Of a stretch of DNA of 25,133 nt, positions 6,880-14,610 are shown one piece after another (within the stretch, counting starts at the first letter, position 1; each line of letters begins with the position of its first letter). The DNA comes from Candidatus Thorarchaeota archaeon (GTDB lineage Archaea > Asgardarchaeota > Thorarchaeia > Thorarchaeales > Thorarchaeaceae): contig JAEOSL010000047.1 in the NCBI GenBank assembly GCA_016840385.1, positions 1 through 25,133 of the forward strand. The letters run 5' to 3'. The position numbers and the translations under genes are program-made. The notes under the pieces are model-generated. The model searched no databases and was not told the origin of the DNA. It was given only the letters and a program-made list of their open reading frames with translations.

Positions 6880-7557
6880 ATGGGTAAACAAAAAAGAATG
6901 GCATTGTTGTTACATCCGTTCAGAAGAGAGTTGTATGAAGTTCTTTGTTCAAATCCTGGTACATATCTCCTTGAATTAGTTGACATTCTTGAATCACCAC
7001 TCGGTACCTTAACCTGGCACCTTCGAATACTTGAACGAGAGGGCCTTGTGAAATCTATCAAATTTGCAGGTAAGAGACTATACTTTCCAAAAATGCTACG
7101 CTCACAAGAGGCAGAGATGGCGTATCTCACAATGCGTAGTGATACTGCTCAGAAGGTATTTGCATTTGTTGTAAATAATGCAGGATGCTACCAAGAACAG
7201 ATGGCGGAGAATTTGGGAGTCCACCATGATACAGTCAGATGGCATGTAAGCCGTATGGAAGAGGTTGGGCTCATCAAGGTTGTTCGAGAAGGTAGGAAGA
7301 AACGTCACCATTTAGCCGATCTGGGAGAAGCTCTTCTAAAGGGCAGTCTCAATACGATTACAGAAGCATACATTCTGTTCCTAATGGAAAAACTGGAAGA
7401 TGGTTGTCTTAATCCACAAATCAAAGAATCGACACCAGAACACGTTACAATACGAATAGACTGTCCTGAACGTGGCAAAGACTGCTTCATCACTATTAAT
7501 TTGAAAGATTGGGAATTCCAACTTGTTGAGGATGAGGAAGAAGACGAAGCTGGTTGA
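6880..7557 (+). CDS. Transcriptional regulator with two tandem winged helix-turn-helix domains
   Basis: A 225-aa probable DNA-binding protein. The first wHTH (about 7-72) has helix LHPFRRELYEVLCSNPG, recognition helix LGTLTWHLRILEREGL, and a basic wing KSIKFAGKRLYFP. The second (about 85-150) repeats the pattern: VFAFVVNNAGCYQEQMAENL, HHDTVRWHVSRMEEVGL, then KVVREGRKKRHHL. The C-terminal 70 residues are a short alpha/beta tail ending in an acidic run EDEEEDEAG. This tandem arrangement is common in archaeal regulators. ATG 6880 has GAGG nine bases upstream. It is divergent from glmS across 164 bases with an inverted repeat in between, so glmS and itself are the natural first guesses as targets. 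Its stop is eight bases from the convergent Roadblock gene. Confidence 0.85.
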   Translation: MGKQKRMALLLHPFRRELYEVLCSNPGTYLLELVDILESPLGTLTWHLRILEREGLVKSIKFAGKRLYFPKMLRSQEAEMAYLTMRSDTAQKVFAFVVNNAGCYQEQMAENLGVHHDTVRWHVSRMEEVGLIKVVREGRKKRHHLADLGEALLKGSLNTITEAYILFLMEKLEDGCLNPQIKESTPEHVTIRIDCPERGKDCFITINLKDWEFQLVEDEEEDEAG

Positions 7558-7565
7558 AGCTAATT

Positions 7566-8282
7566 CTAAATTGTCGTATCAAGAACTTGTCGAACTCTTT
7601 GTGAAATCTCATCAGGATCTGGTCCACGACATACTACAGCAAGTATACGTGTTTCATCGACTCTTGTTATAATTAATTTCAAATTAGTAGTATCTATTGA
7701 AATCGTATGTGTTACATCGGAGTATGTCAGACCATTGGCATAGAGAGAGCCAATCATTCCAGATACTTCGATCGCCTCACTGAATCCAACTGAACCAAGT
7801 GGGAGACCTTCAACTGTAAGCAAGATTGCTTGAGTGACCTCAGGCACTTGTTTAACAATCTTACCGAGGATGGTCTGTTCTCCAAAATCTCTAGTTGAAC
7901 CCATGACTAATTCCATTCTTGTAGCCAAAGACTGGAAGGCAGGTACTAGTTGATCAAGATTCAAGCCTGCATCATCAGCTCGAGATAGAACTACAACTAA
8001 TTGGTAATGAGGCTGAATGATTGTGAGAACTCGTTCAATACTCGTTGTATGAACTACATGAGTCGGAAGAGAGTGTTTCAAGTGTGAAAGAGTAGAAGCT
8101 CCACCCCAAACAAGCGCCGCTGAAACCGTTGCAAGAACCTTTGGATCTGCATCGCCCTCTCTTGATACAGCAGCAACAACTACACCTTCTTTTGTACAGA
8201 GAACAATCTGTTTGACTGACCGATGTACTTTGAGAGCTTCTTCAAGAAGACTCGCTACTTCACCAAGTGTATCGCCAGCCAT
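7566..8282 (-). CDS. Double Roadblock/LC7 domain protein
   Basis: A 238-aa protein of two Roadblock/LC7 folds in tandem. Domain 1 (about 3-122): helix GEVASLLEEALK, strands VKQIVLCTKEGVVVA, the Ala-rich helix PKVLATVSAALVWGG, then strands RVLTIIQPHYQLVVVLS. Domain 2 (about 138-236): ILGKIVKQVPEV, AILLTVEGLPLG, SGMIGSLYANGL, NLKLIITRV, RILAVVC. Roadblock proteins dimerize and serve as platforms or regulators for small GTPases, and Asgard archaea have many. No GTPase gene is in this window. The ATG at 8282 is preferred over an in-frame TTG at 8303 because GGTGGT lies five bases before it. It has a clear TATA (8330-8337) and is divergent from the BMP-like gene. A covalent pseudodimer is an inference from the two repeats. 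Confidence 0.87.
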   Translation of the reverse strand: MAGDTLGEVASLLEEALKVHRSVKQIVLCTKEGVVVAAVSREGDADPKVLATVSAALVWGGASTLSHLKHSLPTHVVHTTSIERVLTIIQPHYQLVVVLSRADDAGLNLDQLVPAFQSLATRMELVMGSTRDFGEQTILGKIVKQVPEVTQAILLTVEGLPLGSVGFSEAIEVSGMIGSLYANGLTYSDVTHTISIDTTNLKLIITRVDETRILAVVCRGPDPDEISQRVRQVLDTTI

Positions 8283-8329
8283 TCTAACCACCAGTTTACA
8301 CAATCACGGTAACTCGACTGTCACCCGCA

Positions 8330-8337
8330 TTTATAAC
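8330..8337 (-). promoter_or_regulatory. TATA box of the double-Roadblock gene
   Basis: The minus strand reads TTATAAATG, one of the best TATA matches in the window, with expected transcription start near 8305 and a leader of about 25 bases before ATG 8282. Confidence 0.55.
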
Positions 8338-8410
8338 TGATGCTCTTTGTTTCGAGTTGAAAATTAGCCATTTATTGCCTGTCAGACACTGTTATGTCTC
8401 GGAGCAACAA

Positions 8411-8420
8411 GTATATATTT
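8411..8420 (+). promoter_or_regulatory. TATA box of the BMP-like gene
   Basis: GTATATATTT, about 50 bases before TTG 8464, with expected transcription start near 8440. The leader then contains GGAGG at 8452-8456, seven bases from the start codon. Confidence 0.6.
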
Positions 8421-8463
8421 ACGCACCTAGGCTTCGGTTGCTAGCGACCATGGAGGCATACAT

Positions 8464-9600
8464 TTGAGCTCAAGGTCAAGTATCTTAGCATCCGTTATAA
8501 TAGTTGTAGTCGTATTTGCAGGTATAGGTGGATTCATCTTTATGACAAATCCCTATGTTCCTGCTAAAATTTCAGTAGTGGTTTCAGAACCTGGTTTTGG
8601 AGATCTTTCCATGGCTGATCAAGTTCTTACAGGTCTAGAGGAACTAGGCGGCGACATTGTAGCTGATATTGAATATTACACAGCTGCTAGTCAAGCTGAA
8701 GCACAATCAATTATGGAATCAAATTCAACGTCTGGAGAATATGATCTGATTGTTGTTATTGGTGGCGAACTTGCAGATGAATTGCAAACAGTTGCAGCAA
8801 ATCACGTCAATCAAAGATTTGCTTTCATTGGTGGAGAAGTAGTTGCAGCTAATGTATTTTCTGCAACTTTTGTTCAACAGGAAGGAGCATACCTTGCAGG
8901 AGCTCTAGCAGCTTTATCATGCGTTGGTGATGAAAACAGAACTGGATCCAGCGTAGCTGGAATTGTTGCATCTGTAGAAACGGATCCTGTCGTTATAGCA
9001 TTGATTGCAGGATTCAAGCAAGGCTTCGAGTACGCAGCTACTGAGTTCGATTTGAATGTGACATTACTTCCTGAGGAATATGTTGGTTCATACAATAATT
9101 CAGCTGTTGCTGAATCAATAGCAACCGATATGTTTGATCCTGCGGATGGAAATGCAACAGTAATTTTCGCACCAGTCCGTGCTAGTTTAGCGGGAATCAG
9201 AGAAGCAATGCTATTCGCAAACATGACATACCATGCTAACTTTGTTAACACAACCAGAGCGCCATTGGTTATTGCAGCAGAAGGTGACCAAGACTACTAT
9301 GGCTTGCCTAATATTAACACCAGAAGTGGTAACTCTTGGATTATCACAAGTGTTGTTCCTAGATCAGACCTTGCAGTGTATGATGTGGTTAATGCTACAC
9401 TATGGGGTCAGTTTGTAGGTGCAGCTCTCGTATACGACCTTGAGAGTGCTGGTATAGATGATACTATTGCTGGAGTTATGTTAACACGTTCAGATTTTCT
9501 CAACTATGATTGGATTCCAGAAGAGTTCTTTGATATTGTCGACGATATTAGACTATACATTATCAACGGAACAATTGTGGTATCAGATACATACCCATAG
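8464..9600 (+). CDS. BMP/PnrA-like substrate-binding protein, N-terminally anchored, orphan
   Basis: A 378-aa extracytoplasmic protein. Residues about 7-28 form a single TM or uncleaved signal anchor with no lipobox Cys. The rest is a two-lobed periplasmic-binding fold of the basic membrane protein family: KISVVVSEPGFGDLSMADQVLTGL (opening strand plus the FGDLSM loop, written as motif), YDLIVVIGGELADELQTVA, QRFAFIGGEV, FVQQEGAYLAGALAAL, VAGIVASVETDPVVIALIAGFKQGF and IFAPVRASLAGI. Related proteins bind purine nucleosides. Numerous NxS/T sequons (NST, NNS, NAT, NVT, NMT, NTT, NGT) fit archaeal N-glycosylation outside the cell. The start is TTG 8464 with GGAGG seven bases upstream. No permease or ATPase is adjacent, and a terminator follows the gene, so it is transcribed alone and may be a receptor rather than a transporter component. 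Confidence 0.85.
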   Translation: MSSRSSILASVIIVVVVFAGIGGFIFMTNPYVPAKISVVVSEPGFGDLSMADQVLTGLEELGGDIVADIEYYTAASQAEAQSIMESNSTSGEYDLIVVIGGELADELQTVAANHVNQRFAFIGGEVVAANVFSATFVQQEGAYLAGALAALSCVGDENRTGSSVAGIVASVETDPVVIALIAGFKQGFEYAATEFDLNVTLLPEEYVGSYNNSAVAESIATDMFDPADGNATVIFAPVRASLAGIREAMLFANMTYHANFVNTTRAPLVIAAEGDQDYYGLPNINTRSGNSWIITSVVPRSDLAVYDVVNATLWGQFVGAALVYDLESAGIDDTIAGVMLTRSDFLNYDWIPEEFFDIVDDIRLYIINGTIVVSDTYP

Positions 9601-9603
9601 TCC

Positions 9604-9656
9604 ATGGTGAGTTTAGGGAGGCATATTACCTCCCAACACCATCTTTTCTTTTTCTT
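9604..9656 (+). terminator. Hairpin-plus-T-run terminator after the BMP-like gene
   Basis: Perfect GGGAGG (9616-9621) / CCTCCC (9629-9634) stem with a 7-base loop, extended by an outer ATGGTG (9604-9609) / CACCAT (9637-9642) arm, then a pyrimidine run rich in T (9643-9656). Confidence 0.7.
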
Positions 9657-9676
9657 AATTCTGGGAGATAATTTCT

Positions 9677-10303
9677 ATGGCCGAAGTAGACAAGATAATC
9701 GATTTATTGCGACATAGTGAGTCGCTCAAGAATATTGACCGTTCAGGATGGGTACTGTCAGGAGCTGATTCAGAAAGAATAGAATCCGTTGCCGAGCACA
9801 GTTATGGTTCCATCATATCATCCATCATCATTGCTCAGAGTTTGAAATCCACAAATACAGCAATTAACATTGAGAAAGTAGTTATCATGGCAACACTCCA
9901 TGATCTCCCCGAATCGATTACAGGGGATATTGCCAGAACTAATGAATTTCTAGCAAATCAAGAAAGTGTGAGAGCAAAAGAGCTTGCTGAAAAGAATGCT
10001 ATTGAAAGTATATTCGAACCATTAGGGGCACACTTTGAAGAATTGTTATACATCTGGAAGGAATTCAATCTTGGAGAATCATTAGAAGCACGAGTAGTGA
10101 AGGGAGCTGACATTATTGATATGTTACTACACGCAAGGAGTTTGGAAAAATCAGGTACATCACCACAAATACTTCATCAATTCTTCAAATCAAGTATGTC
10201 CTTAGTCGATTCTGTAGATATTGAAATTGTTTCAGAGATTTACAATACGTTGTGTAAGGAACATGAACAAGAGGCAAATAAACGAAATATCGTTCTCAGA
10301 TGA
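9677..10303 (+). CDS. HD-domain hydrolase, YfbR/HDDC2-like (probable 5'-nucleotidase)
   Basis: A 208-aa soluble metal-dependent phosphohydrolase. The HD-family metal ligands are all present: H41 in VAEHSYG, H75-D76 in TLHDLPE with the nearby E79, and D145 in KGADIIDM, at spacing much like bacterial YfbR and human HDDC2, which dephosphorylate (deoxy)nucleoside 5'-monophosphates. The N-terminal helix with DLLRHSESLKNIDRSGW also fits. The exact substrate is not readable. ATG 9677 has GGGAG about nine bases upstream. It follows the terminator of the BMP-like gene, so it needs its own promoter, perhaps within the T-rich stretch. It ends 11 bases before the convergent UPF0215 gene. A link to nucleoside recovery with the PnrA-like neighbour is tempting but unproven. 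Confidence 0.85.
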   Translation: MAEVDKIIDLLRHSESLKNIDRSGWVLSGADSERIESVAEHSYGSIISSIIIAQSLKSTNTAINIEKVVIMATLHDLPESITGDIARTNEFLANQESVRAKELAEKNAIESIFEPLGAHFEELLYIWKEFNLGESLEARVVKGADIIDMLLHARSLEKSGTSPQILHQFFKSSMSLVDSVDIEIVSEIYNTLCKEHEQEANKRNIVLR

Positions 10304-10314
10304 AGATGAGAATA

Positions 10315-10941
10315 TCACAAGTATTCTAGGTCACGATGAAGTCCAGCTGCTTCGATTCGAGCTACACGTATTGGTTCTGGTATCTTACCATCTAGAGTGA
10401 ATTGATCAACTAATTGCTTCGCCCTTGTTTTACTTAGCCCTGAAACTGAGAGATATACTTCATGGCCAGTTTTGAGAGTTACCTCCATACGCGTACCAGC
10501 TCGCTCCAGAATTTTCAACCGCTGGTCCCAGTCATCGGGAAAATACTCCTTCAAATATTTTTCAATTCCCTCTGACGGATTGTATGTAACACTTACGACG
10601 GGTATACCAGTTGCACTATGTAATTCAACAATATCGATAATATTGAACCAAGAGATTACACTTCCGCCTAGCATCAACGCTCTTACATCAGGTCGATCCA
10701 ACCGTTGAAACAAAGAAATCAATGACTGTGTGGAATCAGTACCACCAACAGTGGGACGACAGATACTGAATCCATCAATGCGAAAATCACCTCGCATGAC
10801 AACACCTGCAACAACGCTCTTCTTATCTTCCCGGTTGAAGCTCTCACCAATACCAAGTACTCTAACACCGGATTTCCATGGAGGACTGATAATTGGAGGT
10901 TCGGGCACCTCAAATGTTGGGATTTTATGTTTTTCATTCAT
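10315..10941 (-). CDS. UPF0215/DUF99 family protein (endonuclease V-like fold)
   Basis: A 208-aa archaeal protein. The family pattern is clear: RVLGIGESF near the N-terminus, VVAGVVMRGDFRIDGF, the TVGGTDSTQSL segment, RALMLGGSVISWFNIIDI, GIPVVSVTY, a GLSKTRAKQLVDQF helix and the closing IPEPIRVARIEAAG. DUF99 proteins have an RNase H/endonuclease V-like fold and have been proposed to act on damaged nucleic acid. In many members the first strand carries an acidic pair (GIDDGPF) thought to bind metal. Here it is GIGESF, a form I recall from some crenarchaeal members, so catalysis may rely on other acidic residues or be absent. ATG 10941 has GAGG eight bases upstream. Divergent from the single-Roadblock gene. 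Confidence 0.83.
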   Translation of the reverse strand: MNEKHKIPTFEVPEPPIISPPWKSGVRVLGIGESFNREDKKSVVAGVVMRGDFRIDGFSICRPTVGGTDSTQSLISLFQRLDRPDVRALMLGGSVISWFNIIDIVELHSATGIPVVSVTYNPSEGIEKYLKEYFPDDWDQRLKILERAGTRMEVTLKTGHEVYLSVSGLSKTRAKQLVDQFTLDGKIPEPIRVARIEAAGLHRDLEYL

Positions 10942-11048
10942 TCAGTGTTCCTCAGCATATCTTTTCCTTAAATCTATTTCAATAATAGCCATGAAAGATT
11001 TAATAATGCGCATTTCTTGTTGGTTAGTAGTCAATAGAATGAGGTCAA

Positions 11049-11441
11049 GTGGACATTATGTTCGATCCTGGCTTTGAAGAGCTGCAAGGGAAGCTGCAAG
11101 TAATTATGGAGGAATCCACCGCGCTTGCTGCTGGTATTCGAGCATGGATGCTATTATCCAAAGAGGGACTTCCAATTGCATCAGCAGTACCACAGGGTCT
11201 GGAGGAAGCAGAGATTGCCGCGATGGCGGCTTCGATTCTGGGCGTAGCAGATCTAGCAGCAGAAAGGTTGAACCAAGGAACACTTGAAGAAATTCTAATG
11301 ACAAATGAAAAAGGTCTAGTCATCATGCGAAGTGCAGGTGAAAAGGCAATTCTTGTTATAGCATCAAGTAAGAGCATAAAAACGGGATTACTTGTCTATG
11401 CGGCAGCTACTGCAGCCGAGAAAATTGCTCCACTGCTCTAG
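11049..11441 (+). CDS. Single Roadblock/LC7 domain protein
   Basis: A 130-aa protein forming one Roadblock/LC7 domain: helix FEELQGKLQVIMEE, strand IRAWMLLSKEGLPIAS, the Ala-rich helix EEAEIAAMAASILGVADLAAERL, strands EILMTNEKGLVIMRSAG and KAILVIASS, and a final helix. This fits the MglB-like group, partner of Ras-like GTPases. Two starts are possible: GTG 11049 (GAGG four bases upstream) or ATG 11058 (GTGG five bases upstream, GAGG thirteen). The sequence does not decide. A TATA-like TTTAATAAT lies near 10996-11004. Its stop codon overlaps that of the convergent subtilase gene in a shared CTAG. Together with the double-Roadblock gene 3 kb away, it suggests a GTPase-regulatory toolkit, with GTPases encoded elsewhere. 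Confidence 0.87.
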   Translation: MDIMFDPGFEELQGKLQVIMEESTALAAGIRAWMLLSKEGLPIASAVPQGLEEAEIAAMAASILGVADLAAERLNQGTLEEILMTNEKGLVIMRSAGEKAILVIASSKSIKTGLLVYAAATAAEKIAPLL

Positions 11442-13438
11442 GTATTCAGTATGTGCAGGAGCCAGTATAGTGCTTGAAGAACTAGTCTCCAATTCTGTTT
11501 TGACTGGTACATACCCTCTAATGCCCAATTATCCAGAAAGAAATTGCTACCTGTAGCTAACAGTCTCCCACCGCAGGAATTCTCCAATCCTGCGAGGACA
11601 GTTCGGTTCTCTTGATAGATCGTATCATGTTCATCTATCAGGAATATCTGAGACCATGCTAACTCGAAAGTATTGCCTGAAATATTCAAAGAACATCCAT
11701 AATAATCAAACGAATCCAGGAATCTTGTGACAGGATGATCATGCATGTCCTTAATCAGAGCTGTTGAGGTTTGGCCCTGAATGACAATAGTAATTGGTGG
11801 AACAATATCATAATTTAGAGTGATATTGAATGCTGAGAATAATGCATTGGCACTGCTCACATCTAGACTTTCATTCGTTAGACCAACGAGGAAGATACTC
11901 CCTCCTTGTTTCCAATACTCGACGTACGCATTGATTTCAAGTTGTGAGTATTGGTAACTTGAACTCTTGGTAACTGAATTATTTGCAAAAACATAGGACC
12001 ACGCGCAAGGATCCAATACAAGTACTGCATCGTATTGACTAAGTAAATCAAGTGTGATTTGAGTACCAAGAACAAATTCGTCAACAGAGCTACCGAGGTT
12101 GTTGATTCGGAATGTTAGTCCTCGGAATTGACCGAATCTTGAATCAATGAACCAGGGAGCATGACTGGTATCAATCGCGATTTCTTTGTAGGGAACTTTG
12201 GCATTAAAATTGAAAGACGTTCTCATATTCAGATAGTTAGTTGCGCTAAATGTCACCCATGCATCGACCTTATCGACATCATCTGAAGCAACCACATTGA
12301 TCTCCAATACAACCTGTCCAGTCTGATTGACAGTCACCTCGGACGGACCCTCTATCCAGTGAGCATGCGGTCCTCGATATGCAAGATCGAATGTAACATT
12401 GCTACTTGAAAAGATGGAGATAGGCACAGATACAGAATGGTTCACAAACCAATATTCAAAGGAGAACGGCCCATCTGTCGGATTCAATGTTGAGATAAGA
12501 GGAAGGCCATCGACCTTTTGTGCGTTATCAATGTAAGTTATAGCCGAGTGGATATTAATGAATCCAGCCCCAACTTCCCACTCTTCGTAGGGCAATTGGA
12601 TAGCACTTATCATCAATGAAGCTTTAATCATTCCTGGAGTCCAGCTCAGTCCATTTTCAAAACAATGGGCAATTATTCTGACTGCCGCGGCGCAAACGAA
12701 AGGTGCTGCAAAACTTGTTCCAAAAACAGTTCCGCCATTTTCCTTGTAGTAGCCCCATGCAGAAATATCAGGTTTCATAACACGATTTCTTAGTGGTCCT
12801 CTTCCAGAGAATCCGTAAGGAACCAGTAGATCATCAACACCTGCAACAGCTATTACTTCATCATACACACCAGGTGAATCAATGCTACTCCCTGCAATTC
12901 CATCATCACCATCATTACCTGCAGCTGCAACAACACAGACTCCAAGGGAAACTGCCCACTTAACGGTATCACCAACAACATCGTTATCGAAATGACCCAT
13001 GCCTAGGCTAATGTTGATGACACTGCAATTTTCTTCTAAGACAGCCCATCTTATAGCTTCAGCAACACCCACCATGGTAGCCGTATCAGCATCAGAAACT
13101 ACTTTTGCGTTGATGATTCCAACATCAGGAGATTCCTCTGCAATTATCTTTGCAATGAATGTACCATGCAAATTACCATTGGGCGTACTATCATGTGTGG
13201 TAATATCAGTTCGAAGATATCCATATGACGTATTTATGAAACTCCGTTCAGCAATCACTCTTGATTGAAGTTCAGAATCGATATTTATCCCAGAATCAAT
13301 GATAGCAACTCGTACGTCTAAATCTGGTTCGGGATAGATGGTAGGGATTGATTGGAGAAGACCGAGTGATGAAATCACAATGATAGATAGCACTAGTATT
13401 GTGGTTCCTCTGCGCCGTGAAGGGTCCCCGTCAACCAT
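11438..13438 (-). CDS. Membrane-anchored subtilase (S8) with site-1-protease-like C-terminal domain
   Basis: A 666-aa serine protease. A basic N-terminus and a TM or uncleaved signal (about 12-32) place the rest outside the cell. The catalytic set is complete: D48 in AIIDSGI, H91 in NLHGTF, oxyanion N175 in AAAGND and S242 in GTSFAAPFV. There is no long prodomain. After the protease domain (about 40-305), a beta-rich region (about 315-415) precedes an alpha/beta GATase-like region (about 417-665): EIAIDTSH, YDAVLVLDP, INAYVEYWKQGGSIFLVG, then GGRLLATGSNFFLD and a final helix. This order and several local patterns resemble human MBTPS1, where GGGRIVLYGDSNCLDD occupies the matching place. Many NxS/T sequons. 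ATG 13438 has only a weak ribosome site. Divergent from an intramembrane protease gene. Confidence 0.88.
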   Translation of the reverse strand: MVDGDPSRRRGTTILVLSIIVISSLGLLQSIPTIYPEPDLDVRVAIIDSGINIDSELQSRVIAERSFINTSYGYLRTDITTHDSTPNGNLHGTFIAKIIAEESPDVGIINAKVVSDADTATMVGVAEAIRWAVLEENCSVINISLGMGHFDNDVVGDTVKWAVSLGVCVVAAAGNDGDDGIAGSSIDSPGVYDEVIAVAGVDDLLVPYGFSGRGPLRNRVMKPDISAWGYYKENGGTVFGTSFAAPFVCAAAVRIIAHCFENGLSWTPGMIKASLMISAIQLPYEEWEVGAGFINIHSAITYIDNAQKVDGLPLISTLNPTDGPFSFEYWFVNHSVSVPISIFSSSNVTFDLAYRGPHAHWIEGPSEVTVNQTGQVVLEINVVASDDVDKVDAWVTFSATNYLNMRTSFNFNAKVPYKEIAIDTSHAPWFIDSRFGQFRGLTFRINNLGSSVDEFVLGTQITLDLLSQYDAVLVLDPCAWSYVFANNSVTKSSSYQYSQLEINAYVEYWKQGGSIFLVGLTNESLDVSSANALFSAFNITLNYDIVPPITIVIQGQTSTALIKDMHDHPVTRFLDSFDYYGCSLNISGNTFELAWSQIFLIDEHDTIYQENRTVLAGLENSCGGRLLATGSNFFLDNWALEGMYQSKQNWRLVLQALYWLLHILNT

Positions 13439-13584
13439 TATAGCATCGTCCCGAACAGATTGGATTGCTCTCAGAAATTAGACTAATAAGTACTCATAAA
13501 GTCTACGCGGAAGACGCAACCTATTAGCTCGTGGAACCAAATGCTTAATTTGTCCGGAAATCACGAGTTGTAGAGGTCGAATAG

Positions 13585-14394
13585 ATGGTCATTGATGAGC
13601 CGGATGCCTATGAAATTGAGGATATGGATGAACCTGGAATAGGCATCTTCGAACCTGGCTCTCACTTTGAGCAAGATATGGACTGGAGCAAATTATCCAA
13701 AGTTCTATTGTATGTCTTCTTAGGGTGGGGAGCGATGTTTGCTCTAACCGTGGTCATCATGATCCCACTCATGGGAGTTGTTGGTCTCTGGGGAATCCTG
13801 ACCAATCCATGGGCACTTCTTATTCTCACACTTGCAGAATTTGGGTTTATCATTCCAATCTACATTTATGTCAAGAAACATGGGTTGACCCTTAGATCAA
13901 TTGGTCTCAAAAATTTGACCTCAGTGACTGATATTGGACTTGGATTAGTTGTGGGAATTATTATGCTTGTATCAAATCTAATAATTTCTTATTTCATGTC
14001 ACTGTTTCTACCAGACCTTGGAGGTGACGAGCTATTCTTTATTCCACCAGAAGGTCAAACGGCTCAACTCATCTGGGTTTCCCTGTGGACCATTGCTATG
14101 TTTGCAATAGTTGGATTCAGCGAAGAGATTGCCTTTAGGGGATTCTTGCAACGTCGGATGGAAATGTACTACAGAAACAAAGGTACACGAAATTACAAAC
14201 TATATGCTTTGGTCATTTCTAGCTTCATATTCTCAGCGATTCATATGGACCTGCTAGGACTTGGCACACGATTCTTGCTTGGAATGCTTTTGGGTTACTT
14301 GGCTCAGAGAAGAAAATATTCTATCATTGGTCCCACTGTCGCTCACGGAGTGAACAATTCTGCTGTCGTGATTCTCGCGCTACTTTTGGGCTGA
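13585..14394 (+). CDS. CPBP family intramembrane protease (CAAX protease/Rce1-like, Abi)
   Basis: A 269-aa polytopic membrane protein with about seven or eight TM helices after an acidic cytosolic head (1-33). The three CPBP motifs are intact: E180-E181-x3-R185 in SEEIAFRGFLQRRM, H220 in FSAIHMD, and H254/N258 in AHGVNN, forming the membrane-embedded active site known from Methanococcus Rce1. Family members cleave prenylated CAAX proteins, peptide precursors or act in immunity; the substrate here is unknown. ATG 13585 has GAGGT seven bases upstream. Divergent from the subtilase with 146 bases between. Co-regulation could link two proteolysis steps, but a promoter study is needed to say so. 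The acidic N-terminal extension with repeated Glu/Asp/Pro is unusual for the family. Confidence 0.9.
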   Translation: MVIDEPDAYEIEDMDEPGIGIFEPGSHFEQDMDWSKLSKVLLYVFLGWGAMFALTVVIMIPLMGVVGLWGILTNPWALLILTLAEFGFIIPIYIYVKKHGLTLRSIGLKNLTSVTDIGLGLVVGIIMLVSNLIISYFMSLFLPDLGGDELFFIPPEGQTAQLIWVSLWTIAMFAIVGFSEEIAFRGFLQRRMEMYYRNKGTRNYKLYALVISSFIFSAIHMDLLGLGTRFLLGMLLGYLAQRRKYSIIGPTVAHGVNNSAVVILALLLG

Positions 14395-14610
14395 AAATCC
14401 TGTGATTCCTGCAAAACGGGCACTTGAGTAATCAAAATAAGCAATATGAGAGCCTATTTTCTACTATAACCTGCTAGAAAATGATATTTAGAAGCTTAAG
14501 GATTCTAAATCGTTCTAATACACGAAAGAGAGGCTTCAGTTCCCAGGAAGGTGTTAAGGAAGGGGTAAAGTAGATTCTATGAGTATACTTTCTTGGAGAT
14601 ACGGTAAGGA

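Noticed and set aside
6716..6904. N-terminal extension of the GlmS frame up to 6904
   Set aside because: The amidotransferase needs its Cys right after the initiator; TTG 6715 with GGGGT gives this, and the extension would overlap the divergent regulator start.
14395..14610. Small gene in the 216-base gap after the CPBP gene
   Set aside because: Only very short frames (fewer than 10 codons from ATG) were seen; AT-rich promoter-type sequence fits better.
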